Shown piece after piece: positions 16,709-25,250 of a stretch of 39,854 nt of DNA. The stretch comes from Sphingomonas sp. (GTDB taxonomy: Bacteria; Pseudomonadota; Alphaproteobacteria; Sphingomonadales; Sphingomonadaceae). The stretch covers positions 1-39,854 of the forward strand of contig NZ_JAHFPY010000015.1 in NCBI RefSeq assembly GCF_023266535.1, in the 5' to 3' direction. The notes under the pieces are model-generated. The model ran no database searches, was not told the origin of the DNA, and was given only the letters and a program-made list of their open reading frames with translations. Position 1 is the stretch's first letter, and each line of letters begins with the position of its first letter. The translations under genes and the position numbers were made by a program.

Positions 16709-16732
16709 TGCATATTCATGCATGAATATGCA
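16709..16732 (-). promoter_or_regulatory. ArgR operator candidate (24-bp perfect palindrome)
   Basis: A perfect palindrome whose half is TGCATATTCATG sits between purT and the argC coding start. Each arm contains TGCAT-N4-ATGCA, matching the TGNAT-N4-ATNCA pattern of ARG boxes, so two boxes overlap. ArgR binding here would control argC-argJ-argB-argR and so the repressor itself. The match is seen in the sequence; the binding is inferred from ArgR biology. Confidence 0.7.
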
Positions 16733-16737
16733 ATTAC

Positions 16738-17910
16738 TCAGTCGCGATATTCGATTTTTACCTTGGAGGCCGCGGCGACCGCGCGGTCCTTCGCCCGCTC
16801 AACGTCCGTATCGCGCGCCAGCGCGACGCCCATCCGCCGGTTCTTGAGCGTGTTGGGCTTGGCGAAAATCCGCACATCAACCGGCCTGCCCGGTTCCCCG
16901 GTCGCCAACGCTTCCACCACGCCCGCAAAGCCGAAATCATGGCTCTCCCGGTCCGCCAGAATCACCGCCGAGGCCGACGGCCCGCCGAGCTCGATCGCCG
17001 GGATTGGCAGGCCGAGGATCGCGCGGAGGTGAAGCTCGAACTCATTGGGGCTCTGGCCGATCAGCGTGACCATGCCGGTGTCATGCGGGCGCGGGCTCAG
17101 CTCGGAGAAGATCGCCCGGTCGCCGCAGATGAAGAATTCGACTCCGAAGATCCCCCATCCGCCCAGTGCTTCGACGACCTTGCGCGCCTGGTGCCGGGCC
17201 GATCCCAGCGCCGCCTCGGAAATCGCCGCCGGTTGCCAGCTCTCGCGGTAATCACCGCCCTCCTGGCGATGGCCGATCGGCGGGCAGAACAGGACGCCAT
17301 CCCTGGTCGCGACCGTCAGCAGCGTGATCTCGCTGTCGAAGGCGATGAATTCTTCGACGATCACTCGCGGCCGGTCGCCGCGCATATTGGCCACCGCATA
17401 GTCGAACGCGGTGCCCAACTCTTCTTCGGAGCGCGCGACGCTCTGGCCCTTGCCGCTCGACGACATGACCGGCTTGACCACGGCAGGACGGCCGACCGTC
17501 GCCGCAGCGGCGATCGCTTCGTCGCGGGTCTCGGCGAACAGGTAGCGCGAGGTGGTGAGGCCGAGTTCCTGTGCGGCGAAATCGCGGATGCCGTCGCGGT
17601 TCATGGTCAGCTGGACCGCCTTGGCCGACGGGACGACGTGCCAGCCCTCGCGCTCCAGTTCGGCCAGCGTCGCCGTGTCGATCGCCTCAATCTCCGGAAT
17701 GATATAGTCGGGTCGATGCTTCTCGACCGCTGCCCGGAGCGCCGCCCCGTCGAGCATCGGGAACACCTCCCGTGCGTCCGCCAGCTGCATCGCCGGGGCA
17801 TTGTCGTAGCGGTCGCAGGCAATCACCCGGCAGCCGAGCCGCTTGGCGGCGATGGTGAATTCACGGCCCAGTTCGCCCGAGCCAAGCAGCATGATCGTTG
17901 AGAGGTACAT
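16738..17910 (-). CDS. purT: formate-dependent phosphoribosylglycinamide formyltransferase PurT
   Basis: ATP-grasp enzyme that uses formate and ATP, instead of formyl-tetrahydrofolate, for the third purine step. The 390-residue protein begins MYLSTIMLLGSGELGREFT (phosphoribosyl substrate loop GSGELG), has the ATP-grasp stretch PVMSSSGKGQS and the metal-binding FSELSPRPHDTGMVT. I use ATG 17910 because AGGTGG lies 5 bases upstream; GTG 17919 is an alternative. It ends 30 bases before argC on the same strand and may carry read-through into the arginine genes. It is divergent from the cyclophilin gene. Confidence 0.95.
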   Translation of the reverse strand: MYLSTIMLLGSGELGREFTIAAKRLGCRVIACDRYDNAPAMQLADAREVFPMLDGAALRAAVEKHRPDYIIPEIEAIDTATLAELEREGWHVVPSAKAVQLTMNRDGIRDFAAQELGLTTSRYLFAETRDEAIAAAATVGRPAVVKPVMSSSGKGQSVARSEEELGTAFDYAVANMRGDRPRVIVEEFIAFDSEITLLTVATRDGVLFCPPIGHRQEGGDYRESWQPAAISEAALGSARHQARKVVEALGGWGIFGVEFFICGDRAIFSELSPRPHDTGMVTLIGQSPNEFELHLRAILGLPIPAIELGGPSASAVILADRESHDFGFAGVVEALATGEPGRPVDVRIFAKPNTLKNRRMGVALARDTDVERAKDRAVAAASKVKIEYRD

Positions 17911-17983
17911 GCATGCCACCTAGCGGGCTTGCGCGAAGTTGGGGAGGCGGCAATGTTCCCACCGATCCATGAAAGGCTCCGCC

Positions 17984-18865
17984 ATGCGCCGACTTGCCGC
18001 CCTTGCCCTCATTCCCCTCATCGCCGCCGCACCCGCCGCCAAGCCCAGGACGCCCAGCGAGATCGTCGCCGCCGCGCCCCGGGCAGACTGGCGCGAAGTC
18101 CCCGCCGAAGACCTCGTCATCTTCGAGCTTCAGGGCGGCAAGAAGGTGGTGATGCAATTGGCGCCGGCCTTCGCGCCGGTCCATGTCGCCAATATCCGCG
18201 CCTTGGCTCGCGGCGGCTGGTGGGACAGCGCCAACATCTACCGGGTCCAGGACAATTATGTCGTCCAGTGGGGCAATAATGAGAGCGACAAGGCCTTCCC
18301 GGCCGGCGTCGTCGCGAAGCCGCCCGCCGAATATCATCGCGCCCGCAAGGGCCTGGCGATTACGCCGTTGGGTTCGCCCGACGCCTATGCGCCGGCCGCC
18401 GGTTTCGCTGCTGGTTGGCCGGTCGCCTATGATCCCAAGGCGGGCACCGCCAACCTCGCCCATTGCTATGCGATGGTCGGCGTTGGCCGAAACCTCTCGC
18501 CCGATACCGGCAGCGGCGGTGAGCTTTACGCGGTGATCGGCCATGCGCCGCGCCATCTCGACCGCAACATCGCACTGGTCGGCCGGATCGTGGCCGGCTT
18601 TGAGGCGATGAGTTCGCTGCCGCGCGGTACGGAGGCGCTCGGCTTCTACAAGGAACGCTCGTCGGACGTCCCGATCGTCAGTGCCAGGCTGGCGGCCGAC
18701 CTGCCCGCCGCGGAGCGCCCGCGCTTCGAATATCTGACCGGCCCGTCCTTCGCCGCTTATTTGCACGCACGAAAAAACCGGCAGGACGATTTCTTCATTC
18801 GTCCTGCCGGCGGTGCGGATCTCTGCAATATCAACGTACCGGTGAGGCCCGTGCCGGCGGGCTAG
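17984..18865 (+). CDS. secreted cyclophilin-type peptidyl-prolyl isomerase
   Basis: A 293-residue protein with a signal peptide (MRRLAALALIPLIAAAPAA), so it should assist folding in the periplasm. The cyclophilin core is recognisable but diverged: FELQGGKKVVMQLAPAFAPVHVANI (residues 46-70), then NIYRVQDNYVVQWGN with the catalytic Arg, and later NLAHCYAMVGVGR. A C-terminal extension of about 70 residues follows. ATG 17984 has AAAGG upstream at a good distance. Its last 30 codons overlap an intrinsic terminator that works for the opposite strand. Confidence 0.85.
   Translation: MRRLAALALIPLIAAAPAAKPRTPSEIVAAAPRADWREVPAEDLVIFELQGGKKVVMQLAPAFAPVHVANIRALARGGWWDSANIYRVQDNYVVQWGNNESDKAFPAGVVAKPPAEYHRARKGLAITPLGSPDAYAPAAGFAAGWPVAYDPKAGTANLAHCYAMVGVGRNLSPDTGSGGELYAVIGHAPRHLDRNIALVGRIVAGFEAMSSLPRGTEALGFYKERSSDVPIVSARLAADLPAAERPRFEYLTGPSFAAYLHARKNRQDDFFIRPAGGADLCNINVPVRPVPAG
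18772..18810 (-). terminator. minus-strand intrinsic terminator inside the cyclophilin coding end
   Basis: A perfect 12-bp stem (18778-18789 ccggcaggacga with 18799-18810) closes a 9-base loop. Read on the minus strand it is followed at once by six T residues (A at 18772-18777). It lies 52 bases after the stop of the minus-strand zinc-ribbon gene and is a textbook terminator for it, embedded in the coding sequence of the convergent gene. Confidence 0.85.
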
Positions 18866-19122
18866 GCCGCCCAGGCCGAATCCGTGACCCGGTTGCGGTG
18901 CTGGATGATCACCGCCGACTTGTGATGGCGCATGCTGGCTTCGGCCAGCGGCAAGGCGGTGGCGCAGAAGGCGCATTCCGCCGACATCCGGCCGATCAGC
19001 CATTGGGTCCTGCCGCAGCCCGGGCAGTGATTCACTTCATGCTCACGATAGACGACATGATAGCCGCGCCCGGCCGGGTCATGCTTCATCTGCAGGTCGC
19101 TCAGTGTGGGAACTGAAGCCAT
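18862..19122 (-). CDS. small zinc-ribbon protein of unknown function
   Basis: An 86-residue cytosolic protein with one treble-cysteine zinc ribbon, CPGC (33-36) and CAFC (50-53). The C-terminal half is rich in His/Arg and hydrophobic residues. AGGA lies 7 bases before ATG 19122. Its stop overlaps the cyclophilin stop region by 4 bases (convergent). It lies 62 bases downstream of the ABC permease on the same strand, so it may be co-transcribed. No function can be given beyond probable zinc binding. Confidence 0.8.
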   Translation of the reverse strand: MASVPTLSDLQMKHDPAGRGYHVVYREHEVNHCPGCGRTQWLIGRMSAECAFCATALPLAEASMRHHKSAVIIQHRNRVTDSAWAA

Positions 19123-19184
19123 GTGGAGTTCCTTTCGGCCCGATTGAACGAGCGAAGCCAAGCCCGGTTTCATGGTTACGGTCC

Positions 19185-21668
19185 TTATAAGGATCGCAGT
19201 CCCTCTGCGGGACGGGCGTTAAGCGCTGGAATGGCCGCCAGGAATGCCGCCAGCACCGCCAGCAGGATCGCGCCGAGCGGGATAAGCCCCAGCGTCAGCC
19301 AGTCCGGATTGAACGGGAATTCGAAGATATCGACGACGATCAGCCGGGCGGCGATTGCTCCCACAGCGAGGGCGGTCAGCGCCACCGCCGCCGACAGCAG
19401 CGCGAACTCAATCAGCTGGCTGCGGGTTACCTCGGCGCGGGTTGCCCCGACCAGGCGCAGCAGGACGATGTCGCGGCCGCGCCGGCGCCGGGTGGCCACG
19501 ACCGACCCGGCCAGCACGATCATCCCCATCAAGATGGCGAAGCCGGTTGCGATCCTCACCGCCCCGTCGATCGACTGGAGCAGCGACTTCACCTGCACGA
19601 CGATGTCCGACACGCGGATGGCGCTGACCATCGGCAGCTCGGCAGCCAGCTTTCGCTCGAAGGCGATGGTCGAGGTGCCGGGCGCGGGGGAGGCGGTGGC
19701 CATCAGCGTATAGGGCGCGGCCTCGAGCGAGCCTGGCGCGAAGATGATGGCGAAGTTGAAGCCCATGCTGCGCCAGTCGATCTCGCGCAGCGAAGCGATG
19801 CGGGCCTCGATCGGTCGGCCGAGGACGGTGACGGTCAGCGTGTCGCCGACCTTGAGGTTGAGCGCGGTCGCCGCATCGGCATCGATGCTGACCAGCGGGG
19901 CCCCATGATAATCCTTGGGCCACCATTGGCCGGAGACGATCCGGTTGGCCGGCGGCAGGTCGCGAGCGAAGGTCAGGCCGCGGTCGCCGCGCAGGATCCA
20001 GGCGCCTTCCGGGATGTTGCGCATCTCGGTCACGCGCACGCCGTTGACCGCGGTCACCGGCCCTCGCAGCGACGGCACCAGCCGCAGTTCGGCGCCTGGC
20101 AGGTCATTGGCGGCGATTGCCCTGAACCTTGGCTCCTCAACGCGCGGAATATCGACCAGGAACAGCGCGGGGGCCTTCTTCGGCACCGTCGTATCGATCT
20201 CGGCGAGGATGCTCGATGCGGTTCCGGCCAGGGTGACGAGCAGGGTCAGGCCGAGGCCGAGCGACACCGCCAGCCGGCCGGTGGCCGCGCCGGGCCGGTC
20301 GAGCGCGGCGATGCCGAGCCTGGTTACCGGACTGCCCAGATGCTTGGCCGCCCTGGCAATGCGACGGACCGCGACTCCGACCAGCGCTAACAGGCCGCAC
20401 GCCAGCGCGATGCCGCCCAATCCCTCGGCGGCGAACCATGGATCGCTGGCGCCACTGATCGCGATGACCGCCGCCAGCGCCAGCGCAATCACCGGCGGCA
20501 CAAAGCTAGGCCAACGGGCGGGCTCGGCACTGCCGACGTCGCCGCGGAGCAACCGGGCCGGTCTGGTGTCGCCGGCGCTGGCGACCATCCGCCAGCTGGC
20601 GGCGAAGCTGATCAGGACTCCAAATACTGCAGCCTTGCCCAGTGCGGCCCACTGCGGCGCGGTATCCGGCGCGACGGGCAGCAGGGCCGCCGTGAACTGG
20701 CCGACCAGGGCCGGAGCGAAGGCGCCGACCGCAAGTCCGGCGACAATGGCCGTCGCGGCGATCAGCCCGATCTCGGTCAGCAGCAGTCCAGTGACCGTTC
20801 GGCGGCTGGCTCCGACCAGCTTCAGGATGGCAATGGTTGGGCGCCGTGACGCGGCAAAGGCCGCGGCCGCGCTCGACATGCCCAGCCCGCCGATCGCCAG
20901 CGCCGACAGTGCCACCAGCAGCAGCATCTGGCCGAGCCGGTCGATGAAGCGCCTGGTGCCCTGGCCGGCTTCGTCGCGGCCGGTCGCGCGCCAGCCGCTG
21001 TCCTGGAACTGGCGCTGGAAGGCCTTGCCGGCTTCGTCCGGATCGGCGCCGGCCGGCATCAGGATGCGATAGCTGGTCGAGCTGATGCTGCCCGGCTGGA
21101 TCAGCCCGCTTTGGGCAAGTCCCGCCTCGTCGACGATGGCCGGCGGGGCGAGGGCGAAGCCGCTCCCGCCCGGAGCCTTGGTCAGGATCGATACGATCCG
21201 ATAATTGGCATGACCGAGCCGGACTGTCTGGCCGAGCCGCAAATCGAGGCGTTCGACGACCTCGCGGCCAAGCGCCACCTCGGCGCCTGCCGGCCGCCGT
21301 CCACCTGGTCCCCAATCGACCGCGCCGGCCAGCCGCCAATTGGCATCGACGCCCGTTAGCTCGACCAGCTGCGTGGCTCCGCTTCCCGCAACCAGCATCG
21401 ACCGGGTGGTGACGCTCTTCGAGGACCGGCCGATCCGCTCGATCGCCGCCTTCTCGTCGGCGGAGGCATCGCGCTGGGCGACCGACAGCATCAGGTCACC
21501 GCCCAACAGGTCGCGGCCATTGGCGGCAATGGCGCTGTCGACCGAGGAAGCCAGGCTGGTGACCGATGCGAGGCCGGCGATCGCCACGGCCAGGCAGATC
21601 CACAACAGGCCAAGTCCCTTCAGCCCGCCGCGCAGGTCGCGCAGCGCCAGGTTCAAAATCTGCCTCAC
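19185..21668 (-). CDS. ABC transporter permease, FtsX/YbbP type
   Basis: An 827-residue inner-membrane permease with the long-form layout of the YbbP family. There is an N-terminal membrane helix (about 15-37), a large periplasmic domain, a block of helices (about 240-380), a middle helix pair, a second periplasmic domain, and three C-terminal helices. The end GILLAVLAAFLAAIPALNARPAEGLR is the FtsX-domain tail. The start is GTG, overlapping the ATPase stop by 4 bases (GTGA). With the ATPase and the divergent TesA-type esterase it reproduces the tesA-ybbA-ybbP neighbourhood known from E. coli. The substrate is unknown; lipid or envelope quality control is often proposed. Confidence 0.92.
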   Translation of the reverse strand: MRQILNLALRDLRGGLKGLGLLWICLAVAIAGLASVTSLASSVDSAIAANGRDLLGGDLMLSVAQRDASADEKAAIERIGRSSKSVTTRSMLVAGSGATQLVELTGVDANWRLAGAVDWGPGGRRPAGAEVALGREVVERLDLRLGQTVRLGHANYRIVSILTKAPGGSGFALAPPAIVDEAGLAQSGLIQPGSISSTSYRILMPAGADPDEAGKAFQRQFQDSGWRATGRDEAGQGTRRFIDRLGQMLLLVALSALAIGGLGMSSAAAAFAASRRPTIAILKLVGASRRTVTGLLLTEIGLIAATAIVAGLAVGAFAPALVGQFTAALLPVAPDTAPQWAALGKAAVFGVLISFAASWRMVASAGDTRPARLLRGDVGSAEPARWPSFVPPVIALALAAVIAISGASDPWFAAEGLGGIALACGLLALVGVAVRRIARAAKHLGSPVTRLGIAALDRPGAATGRLAVSLGLGLTLLVTLAGTASSILAEIDTTVPKKAPALFLVDIPRVEEPRFRAIAANDLPGAELRLVPSLRGPVTAVNGVRVTEMRNIPEGAWILRGDRGLTFARDLPPANRIVSGQWWPKDYHGAPLVSIDADAATALNLKVGDTLTVTVLGRPIEARIASLREIDWRSMGFNFAIIFAPGSLEAAPYTLMATASPAPGTSTIAFERKLAAELPMVSAIRVSDIVVQVKSLLQSIDGAVRIATGFAILMGMIVLAGSVVATRRRRGRDIVLLRLVGATRAEVTRSQLIEFALLSAAVALTALAVGAIAARLIVVDIFEFPFNPDWLTLGLIPLGAILLAVLAAFLAAIPALNARPAEGLRSL

Positions 21669-22336
21669 GCGGCGAGCAGCCCGTCGGCCATGTGCAGGAT
21701 GCGGTCGGCGCGGGCGGCGACGGCCTGGTCGTGGGTGATTACCAAAAGCCCAGCGCCGGCAGCCCCGGCCCGCTCGAACAGCAGGTCGATGATCGCTGCG
21801 CCGTTGGCGCTGTCGAGATTGCCGGTCGGTTCGTCGGCCAGCAGCAATTGGGGCCGGGGCGCGGTCGCCCGGGCAATCGCCACCCGCTGCTGTTCGCCGC
21901 CCGACAGCTGCGCTGGATAGTGCGCCAGGCGATGGCTGAGGCCGACAGTTTCGAGTTCGAAAGCGGCGCGATCCTTGGCGTCGGCCACGCCGGCCAACTC
22001 CAGCGGCACGGCGACATTCTCCAGCGCGGTCATGGTCGGCAACAGGTGGAAGGCCTGGAGGATGATTCCGACCGACCGGCCGCGCAGCCGCGCCAGCCGG
22101 TCTTCGTTGAGATCGGCGATATCCTGCCCGCCAAGATGCACTGCGCCGGAATCGGCCCGTTCCAGGCCGGCAACGACCGCCATCAGGCTGCTCTTGCCCG
22201 AGCCCGATGGCCCCAACACGGCGACCTTCTCGCCGGGCTGGAGGGTTAGGCTGACGCCTTTCAATATTTCGGTGCGGACGTCGCCCTCGCCCAGGGTCAG
22301 GCGGACGTCATTCAGGTCAATCAGCGGCTGGCTCAT
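21665..22336 (-). CDS. ABC transporter ATP-binding protein, YbbA/LolD type
   Basis: A 223-residue ATPase that powers the adjacent permease. It has Walker A GPSGSGKS (42-49), Q-loop Gln94, signature LSGGEQQR (144-151), Walker B LLLADEP (164-170) followed by the D-loop, and the switch His in VITHD (His202). All catalytic parts are intact. The start MSQPLIDLND is well placed. It is divergent from the esterase gene with 56 bases between starts. Confidence 0.95.
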   Translation of the reverse strand: MSQPLIDLNDVRLTLGEGDVRTEILKGVSLTLQPGEKVAVLGPSGSGKSSLMAVVAGLERADSGAVHLGGQDIADLNEDRLARLRGRSVGIILQAFHLLPTMTALENVAVPLELAGVADAKDRAAFELETVGLSHRLAHYPAQLSGGEQQRVAIARATAPRPQLLLADEPTGNLDSANGAAIIDLLFERAGAAGAGLLVITHDQAVAARADRILHMADGLLAA

Positions 22337-22392
22337 GGTTTGAGTAGCTAGGAAGCTTGCGGGCCCGTCACAATGGCCCCACCTTGGCCGCC

Positions 22393-23019
22393 ATGATCCG
22401 CCGGTCGATTGCCGCCGCCCTTCTGTCGATCGCCCTGGTTGGCGCCAGCCCGCCGGCCGGCCGGCCGTTGGTGCTCGCTTTCGGCGACAGCCTCACTGCC
22501 GGATATGGGCTCGACCAGGGCCTGGGGTTCGCTCCGCAACTGCAGGCAAGCTTGCGGCGTAACGGGCTCGCCGCGACTGTCGTCGACGGCGGCGTTTCGG
22601 GCGACACCAGCGAGGCCGGCAAGGCCCGGCTCGGCTGGACGCTCGACGGGCTGGCGCGCAAGCCCGACCTGGTCATCGTCGAGCTTGGCGCCAACGACAT
22701 GCTCCGCGGTCTCGATCCCGCCCTCACTGAGAAAAATCTGGACGCGATCCTGGCGGAACTCCAGCGGCGCAGGATCAAGGTGCTGGTGGCGGGCATGCGC
22801 GGCGCCCCGAACCTCGATCCCGCCTATGTGGCTCGGTTCGAGGCGCTCTATCCAGTCGTGGCCCGGCGGCATGGCGCCGCGCTTTATCCCTTCTTCCTCG
22901 ACGGTGTCGCGGCCCAGCCTGGCATGCAGCAGGCCGACGGAATGCACCCGACCTTTGCCGGGGTGAAGCGGATCGTCACAGGGATAATGCCCGCCGTAAA
23001 GCAGACGTTGGGGAACTAG
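22393..23019 (+). CDS. periplasmic SGNH/GDSL esterase, TesA-type (arylesterase/lysophospholipase)
   Basis: A 208-residue exported serine esterase. It has a signal peptide (MIRRSIAAALLSIALVGAS), block I FGDSLTAGYG (Ser33), block II Gly in DGGVSGDTS, block III GAND (Asn101) and block V DGMHP (Asp182, His185), so all SGNH residues are present. ATG 22393 is used; a TTG at 22357 would only add an odd leader. The TAG stop shares two bases with the stop of the convergent PilZ gene. Confidence 0.92.
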   Translation: MIRRSIAAALLSIALVGASPPAGRPLVLAFGDSLTAGYGLDQGLGFAPQLQASLRRNGLAATVVDGGVSGDTSEAGKARLGWTLDGLARKPDLVIVELGANDMLRGLDPALTEKNLDAILAELQRRRIKVLVAGMRGAPNLDPAYVARFEALYPVVARRHGAALYPFFLDGVAAQPGMQQADGMHPTFAGVKRIVTGIMPAVKQTLGN

Positions 23020-23330
23020 GCGCTCAGGCCCTCGAGCGAGATCGGCTCGGCGAATTCGGCGCCAAGCCGGTTGCCGGCGATCCAGCGAACCAGCGCATTG
23101 GCGCGCTCGCGGCCCGGCAGGATCAGCCAGATGCGGGTGCCGACTTCAAAGTCGCCCTCGGCTTCGGCCATGAATCCAGTGGTGGAGATGTTCAGCACCT
23201 TGGCCTCGAAGCCCTCGGCGCCCAGTTCGCGGACGCGCGCCCCGATTTCGACCGGGTGCCGCGCCATGCGCCGGCGGTCGCTCAAATCACGCGCTTCTTC
23301 GATCCGCGCCTTGATCATCCGAAAATTCAT
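23016..23330 (-). CDS. single-domain PilZ protein (1)
   Basis: A protein of about 104 residues that is essentially one PilZ domain, the cyclic di-GMP receptor fold. The RxxxR element is in RRRMARHP (Arg20-Arg24) and the second binding element is NISTTG (48-53), an N-for-D form of [D/N]xSxxG. It then continues IWLILPGRERANALVRWIAG. The start may be ATG 23330 or ATG 23318. It lies 13 bases after a second PilZ gene on the same strand. It has no output domain, so it should act by binding a partner. Confidence 0.85.
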   Translation of the reverse strand: MNFRMIKARIEEARDLSDRRRMARHPVEIGARVRELGAEGFEAKVLNISTTGFMAEAEGDFEVGTRIWLILPGRERANALVRWIAGNRLGAEFAEPISLEGLSA

Positions 23331-23343
23331 CTCCACGCCAACG

Positions 23344-23649
23344 CTACTCCAGCGGATTGGCGAAATATACGCCCAATTGACCGTCGCGCAGCCAACGCAC
23401 CTGGGCGCTGATGGTGCCGCGATCAAGCAATTGAACCGAAACGCTTTCTCCGATGTGGGCGTCACCCGAAAAGCGCAGCATCGCGCCCGAACTCGACAGG
23501 TTGAGGACCGTGACGATGTGATTGCGGCCGCGGATCGTCAGCACCGCGGTTTGGGATTCGCTCTCGATCCGGTCCTCGGCGCGCTCGTCGAACATCCGCC
23601 TTACGGTGCGCGGAATCATCCCGCCGTGAAGGTGGAATCGCGAAGACAT
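23344..23649 (-). CDS. single-domain PilZ protein (2)
   Basis: A 101-residue PilZ protein upstream of the first one and not closely similar to it. The RxxxR element is RAEDR (23-27) and the second element is NLSSSG (50-55), followed by QLLDRGTISAQVRWLRDGQLG. AAAGG sits 5 bases before ATG 23649. It is divergent from the L,D-transpeptidase gene, with 201 bases between. Two adjacent stand-alone PilZ proteins suggest a duplicated or paired receptor; this is inferred from position only. Confidence 0.85.
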   Translation of the reverse strand: MSSRFHLHGGMIPRTVRRMFDERAEDRIESESQTAVLTIRGRNHIVTVLNLSSSGAMLRFSGDAHIGESVSVQLLDRGTISAQVRWLRDGQLGVYFANPLE

Positions 23650-23850
23650 GCGGCCTTTCCTTTTCAAGCGACAAATCCTGCAAATCTTATGCTTCCCAAC
23701 TGCTTAAGGATTAGTTGGCACGGGGTAAATAAGCGGCGGGGGTCAATGCCCGCCCCTAGTCCGGCCGGTTCATCCTGTGTATGCTCATTCCTGTTAGGAT
23801 GGGCGCGACTGACCTCAGGGTCATTGGCGTTTTGCGAGGGGTTACGGACT
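23650..23850. other. divergent intergenic region, PilZ / L,D-transpeptidase
   Basis: This 201-base region must hold both promoters. It contains an interrupted palindrome ccaact/agttgg (about 23698-23718) and a GC hairpin around 23740-23758 (ggcgggg/gcccgcc). I could not assign a -35/-10 pair with confidence. Confidence 0.35.
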
Positions 23851-25191
23851 GTGACGAAGGCGCGTTGGAACCGTTTGGCGACGTTTACGGCCATGGCTGT
23901 TGTGCCGCTGGCGGTGGCATCAGCCCAGCCGGCAGCTGCTCCGGCCGCGCCGGCTCCCAAGCCAGTTGCCCAGCCGAAGCCCGCCGATCCGATCGGTCCG
24001 TTGCCCGAGGGGACGGCCCAGCCGGCCCAGGCGCAGCCCGAGCTGGTTCCACCGGCTCCGCCGCCGCCGCCCCCGGTCTGGACCCTGCAGCAGGCGAGTT
24101 CGCTGGTCGGCTACATCAACAATATCGGCAAGGAAGGCCTGACGCCGGCCGATTATGATCCGGCCGGCCTCATCGCCGCGATGCAGTCGAACGATCCGCA
24201 ACTACTTGCCCAGGCCGCGACCGATCGCTTCAACAGGCTGTCGTCCGACCTCGCGCTCGGCCATGTCCGCGGCGACGCGCGGATCGACTGGCACGTGGTC
24301 GACAAGGACCTCGACGACGCCCGCCAACGCGAGATGCTGGAGGCGGCGCTGGTCACCAACCGCATTCCGGAAGTGCTCAACACGCTGCTGCCGACCCATC
24401 CGCAATATGGCGCGCTGCGCACGGCGCTGTCGGTTACGCCCGTGACGGACACGCAGACGATCAACCGCATCCGCCTCAACATGGATCGCTGGCGCTGGCT
24501 GCCGCGCGAGCTCGGCAACCGCTACATCATCGTCAACGTGCCGAGCTATTATGCGACCTTGGTCGAAAATGGCGTGACCCGCTTCAAGACCAGGGCGGTC
24601 GCCGGCGCGATCAAGACGCCGACGCCCCAGCTCAACGCCACCGCGGTCGGCGTGATCCTCAACCCCTGGTGGGAAGTGCCACCGAGCATTTCCAAGGAAG
24701 TCGCGGGCAAGCCCGGCTTCGTCTCGGTCAAGGGCAAGGACGGCAAGATCCAGCGCTGGCGCCAGCCGCCGGGGCCGACCAACGCGCTCGGGCAATTGAA
24801 GTTCGTGATGTACAACGAACAGAATATCTATCTGCACGACACCAACGCCAAGAGCCGGTTCAACAGCGAGGTGCGCGCCGCCAGCCATGGCTGCATCCGG
24901 ACCAAGAATGTGCTCGATCTGGCGACCATGCTGCTCGGCGACGACGAAGGCGAATGGACCCCGGACAAGATCGCGGAAACGCTGGCCTCGAAGAAAACGA
25001 AACAGGCCAATTTCGTGAAGCCGCTGCCGGTCTACATCGTCTATTTCAGCGTCGCCGCGAACGTCGACGGCACGATCGTCAATTATACCGACATGTACAA
25101 GCGCGACGGCAAGGTCATCGAGGCGCTGCTCGACACCAAGGGCGAGGCGCCGGACAAGAAGCCGGCCGAGAAAATCGCTACCAAGTCCTAG
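23851..25191 (+). CDS. L,D-transpeptidase with long N-terminal domain (YcbB-like)
   Basis: A 446-residue periplasmic enzyme that forms 3-3 peptidoglycan cross-links or attaches proteins to murein. It has a signal peptide (start GTG: MTKARWNRLATFTAMAVV, cleavage near ASAQ), then an Ala/Pro/Gln-rich spacer (30-75), an N-terminal helical domain and the YkuD catalytic domain. The active-site Cys348 is in SHGCIRTKN, with the WWEVPPSI and NEQNIYLHDT elements before it. The GTG at 23851 has GAGGGG 9 bases upstream. The upstream open frame to 23071 is antisense to both PilZ genes and is not part of it. It is convergent with a second, unrelated L,D-transpeptidase. Confidence 0.93.
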   Translation: MTKARWNRLATFTAMAVVPLAVASAQPAAAPAAPAPKPVAQPKPADPIGPLPEGTAQPAQAQPELVPPAPPPPPPVWTLQQASSLVGYINNIGKEGLTPADYDPAGLIAAMQSNDPQLLAQAATDRFNRLSSDLALGHVRGDARIDWHVVDKDLDDARQREMLEAALVTNRIPEVLNTLLPTHPQYGALRTALSVTPVTDTQTINRIRLNMDRWRWLPRELGNRYIIVNVPSYYATLVENGVTRFKTRAVAGAIKTPTPQLNATAVGVILNPWWEVPPSISKEVAGKPGFVSVKGKDGKIQRWRQPPGPTNALGQLKFVMYNEQNIYLHDTNAKSRFNSEVRAASHGCIRTKNVLDLATMLLGDDEGEWTPDKIAETLASKKTKQANFVKPLPVYIVYFSVAANVDGTIVNYTDMYKRDGKVIEALLDTKGEAPDKKPAEKIATKS

Positions 25192-25203
25192 CCATAACGA
25201 AAA

Positions 25204-25226
25204 GGGCGGCTCCAGCGGAACCGCCC
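25204..25226. terminator. shared bidirectional terminator between two L,D-transpeptidase genes
   Basis: A 10-bp stem with one mismatch (gggcggctcc with ggaaccgccc, 3-base loop) lies in the 59-base gap between the two stops. Plus side ATTTG, minus side TTTTCG, so it can serve both genes. Confidence 0.65.
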
Positions 25227-25250
25227 ATTTGCTTCGACATGTGAACTAAT

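Noticed and set aside
23698-23730. CtrA-type site (TTAA-N7-TTAA) upstream of the L,D-transpeptidase
   Set aside because: Only one half matches; the second reads TTGG. Too weak to list.
23071-23850. N-terminal extension of the L,D-transpeptidase frame
   Set aside because: It would run antisense through both PilZ genes and place a signal peptide in mid-protein. GTG 23851 with a ribosome site and signal peptide explains the start.
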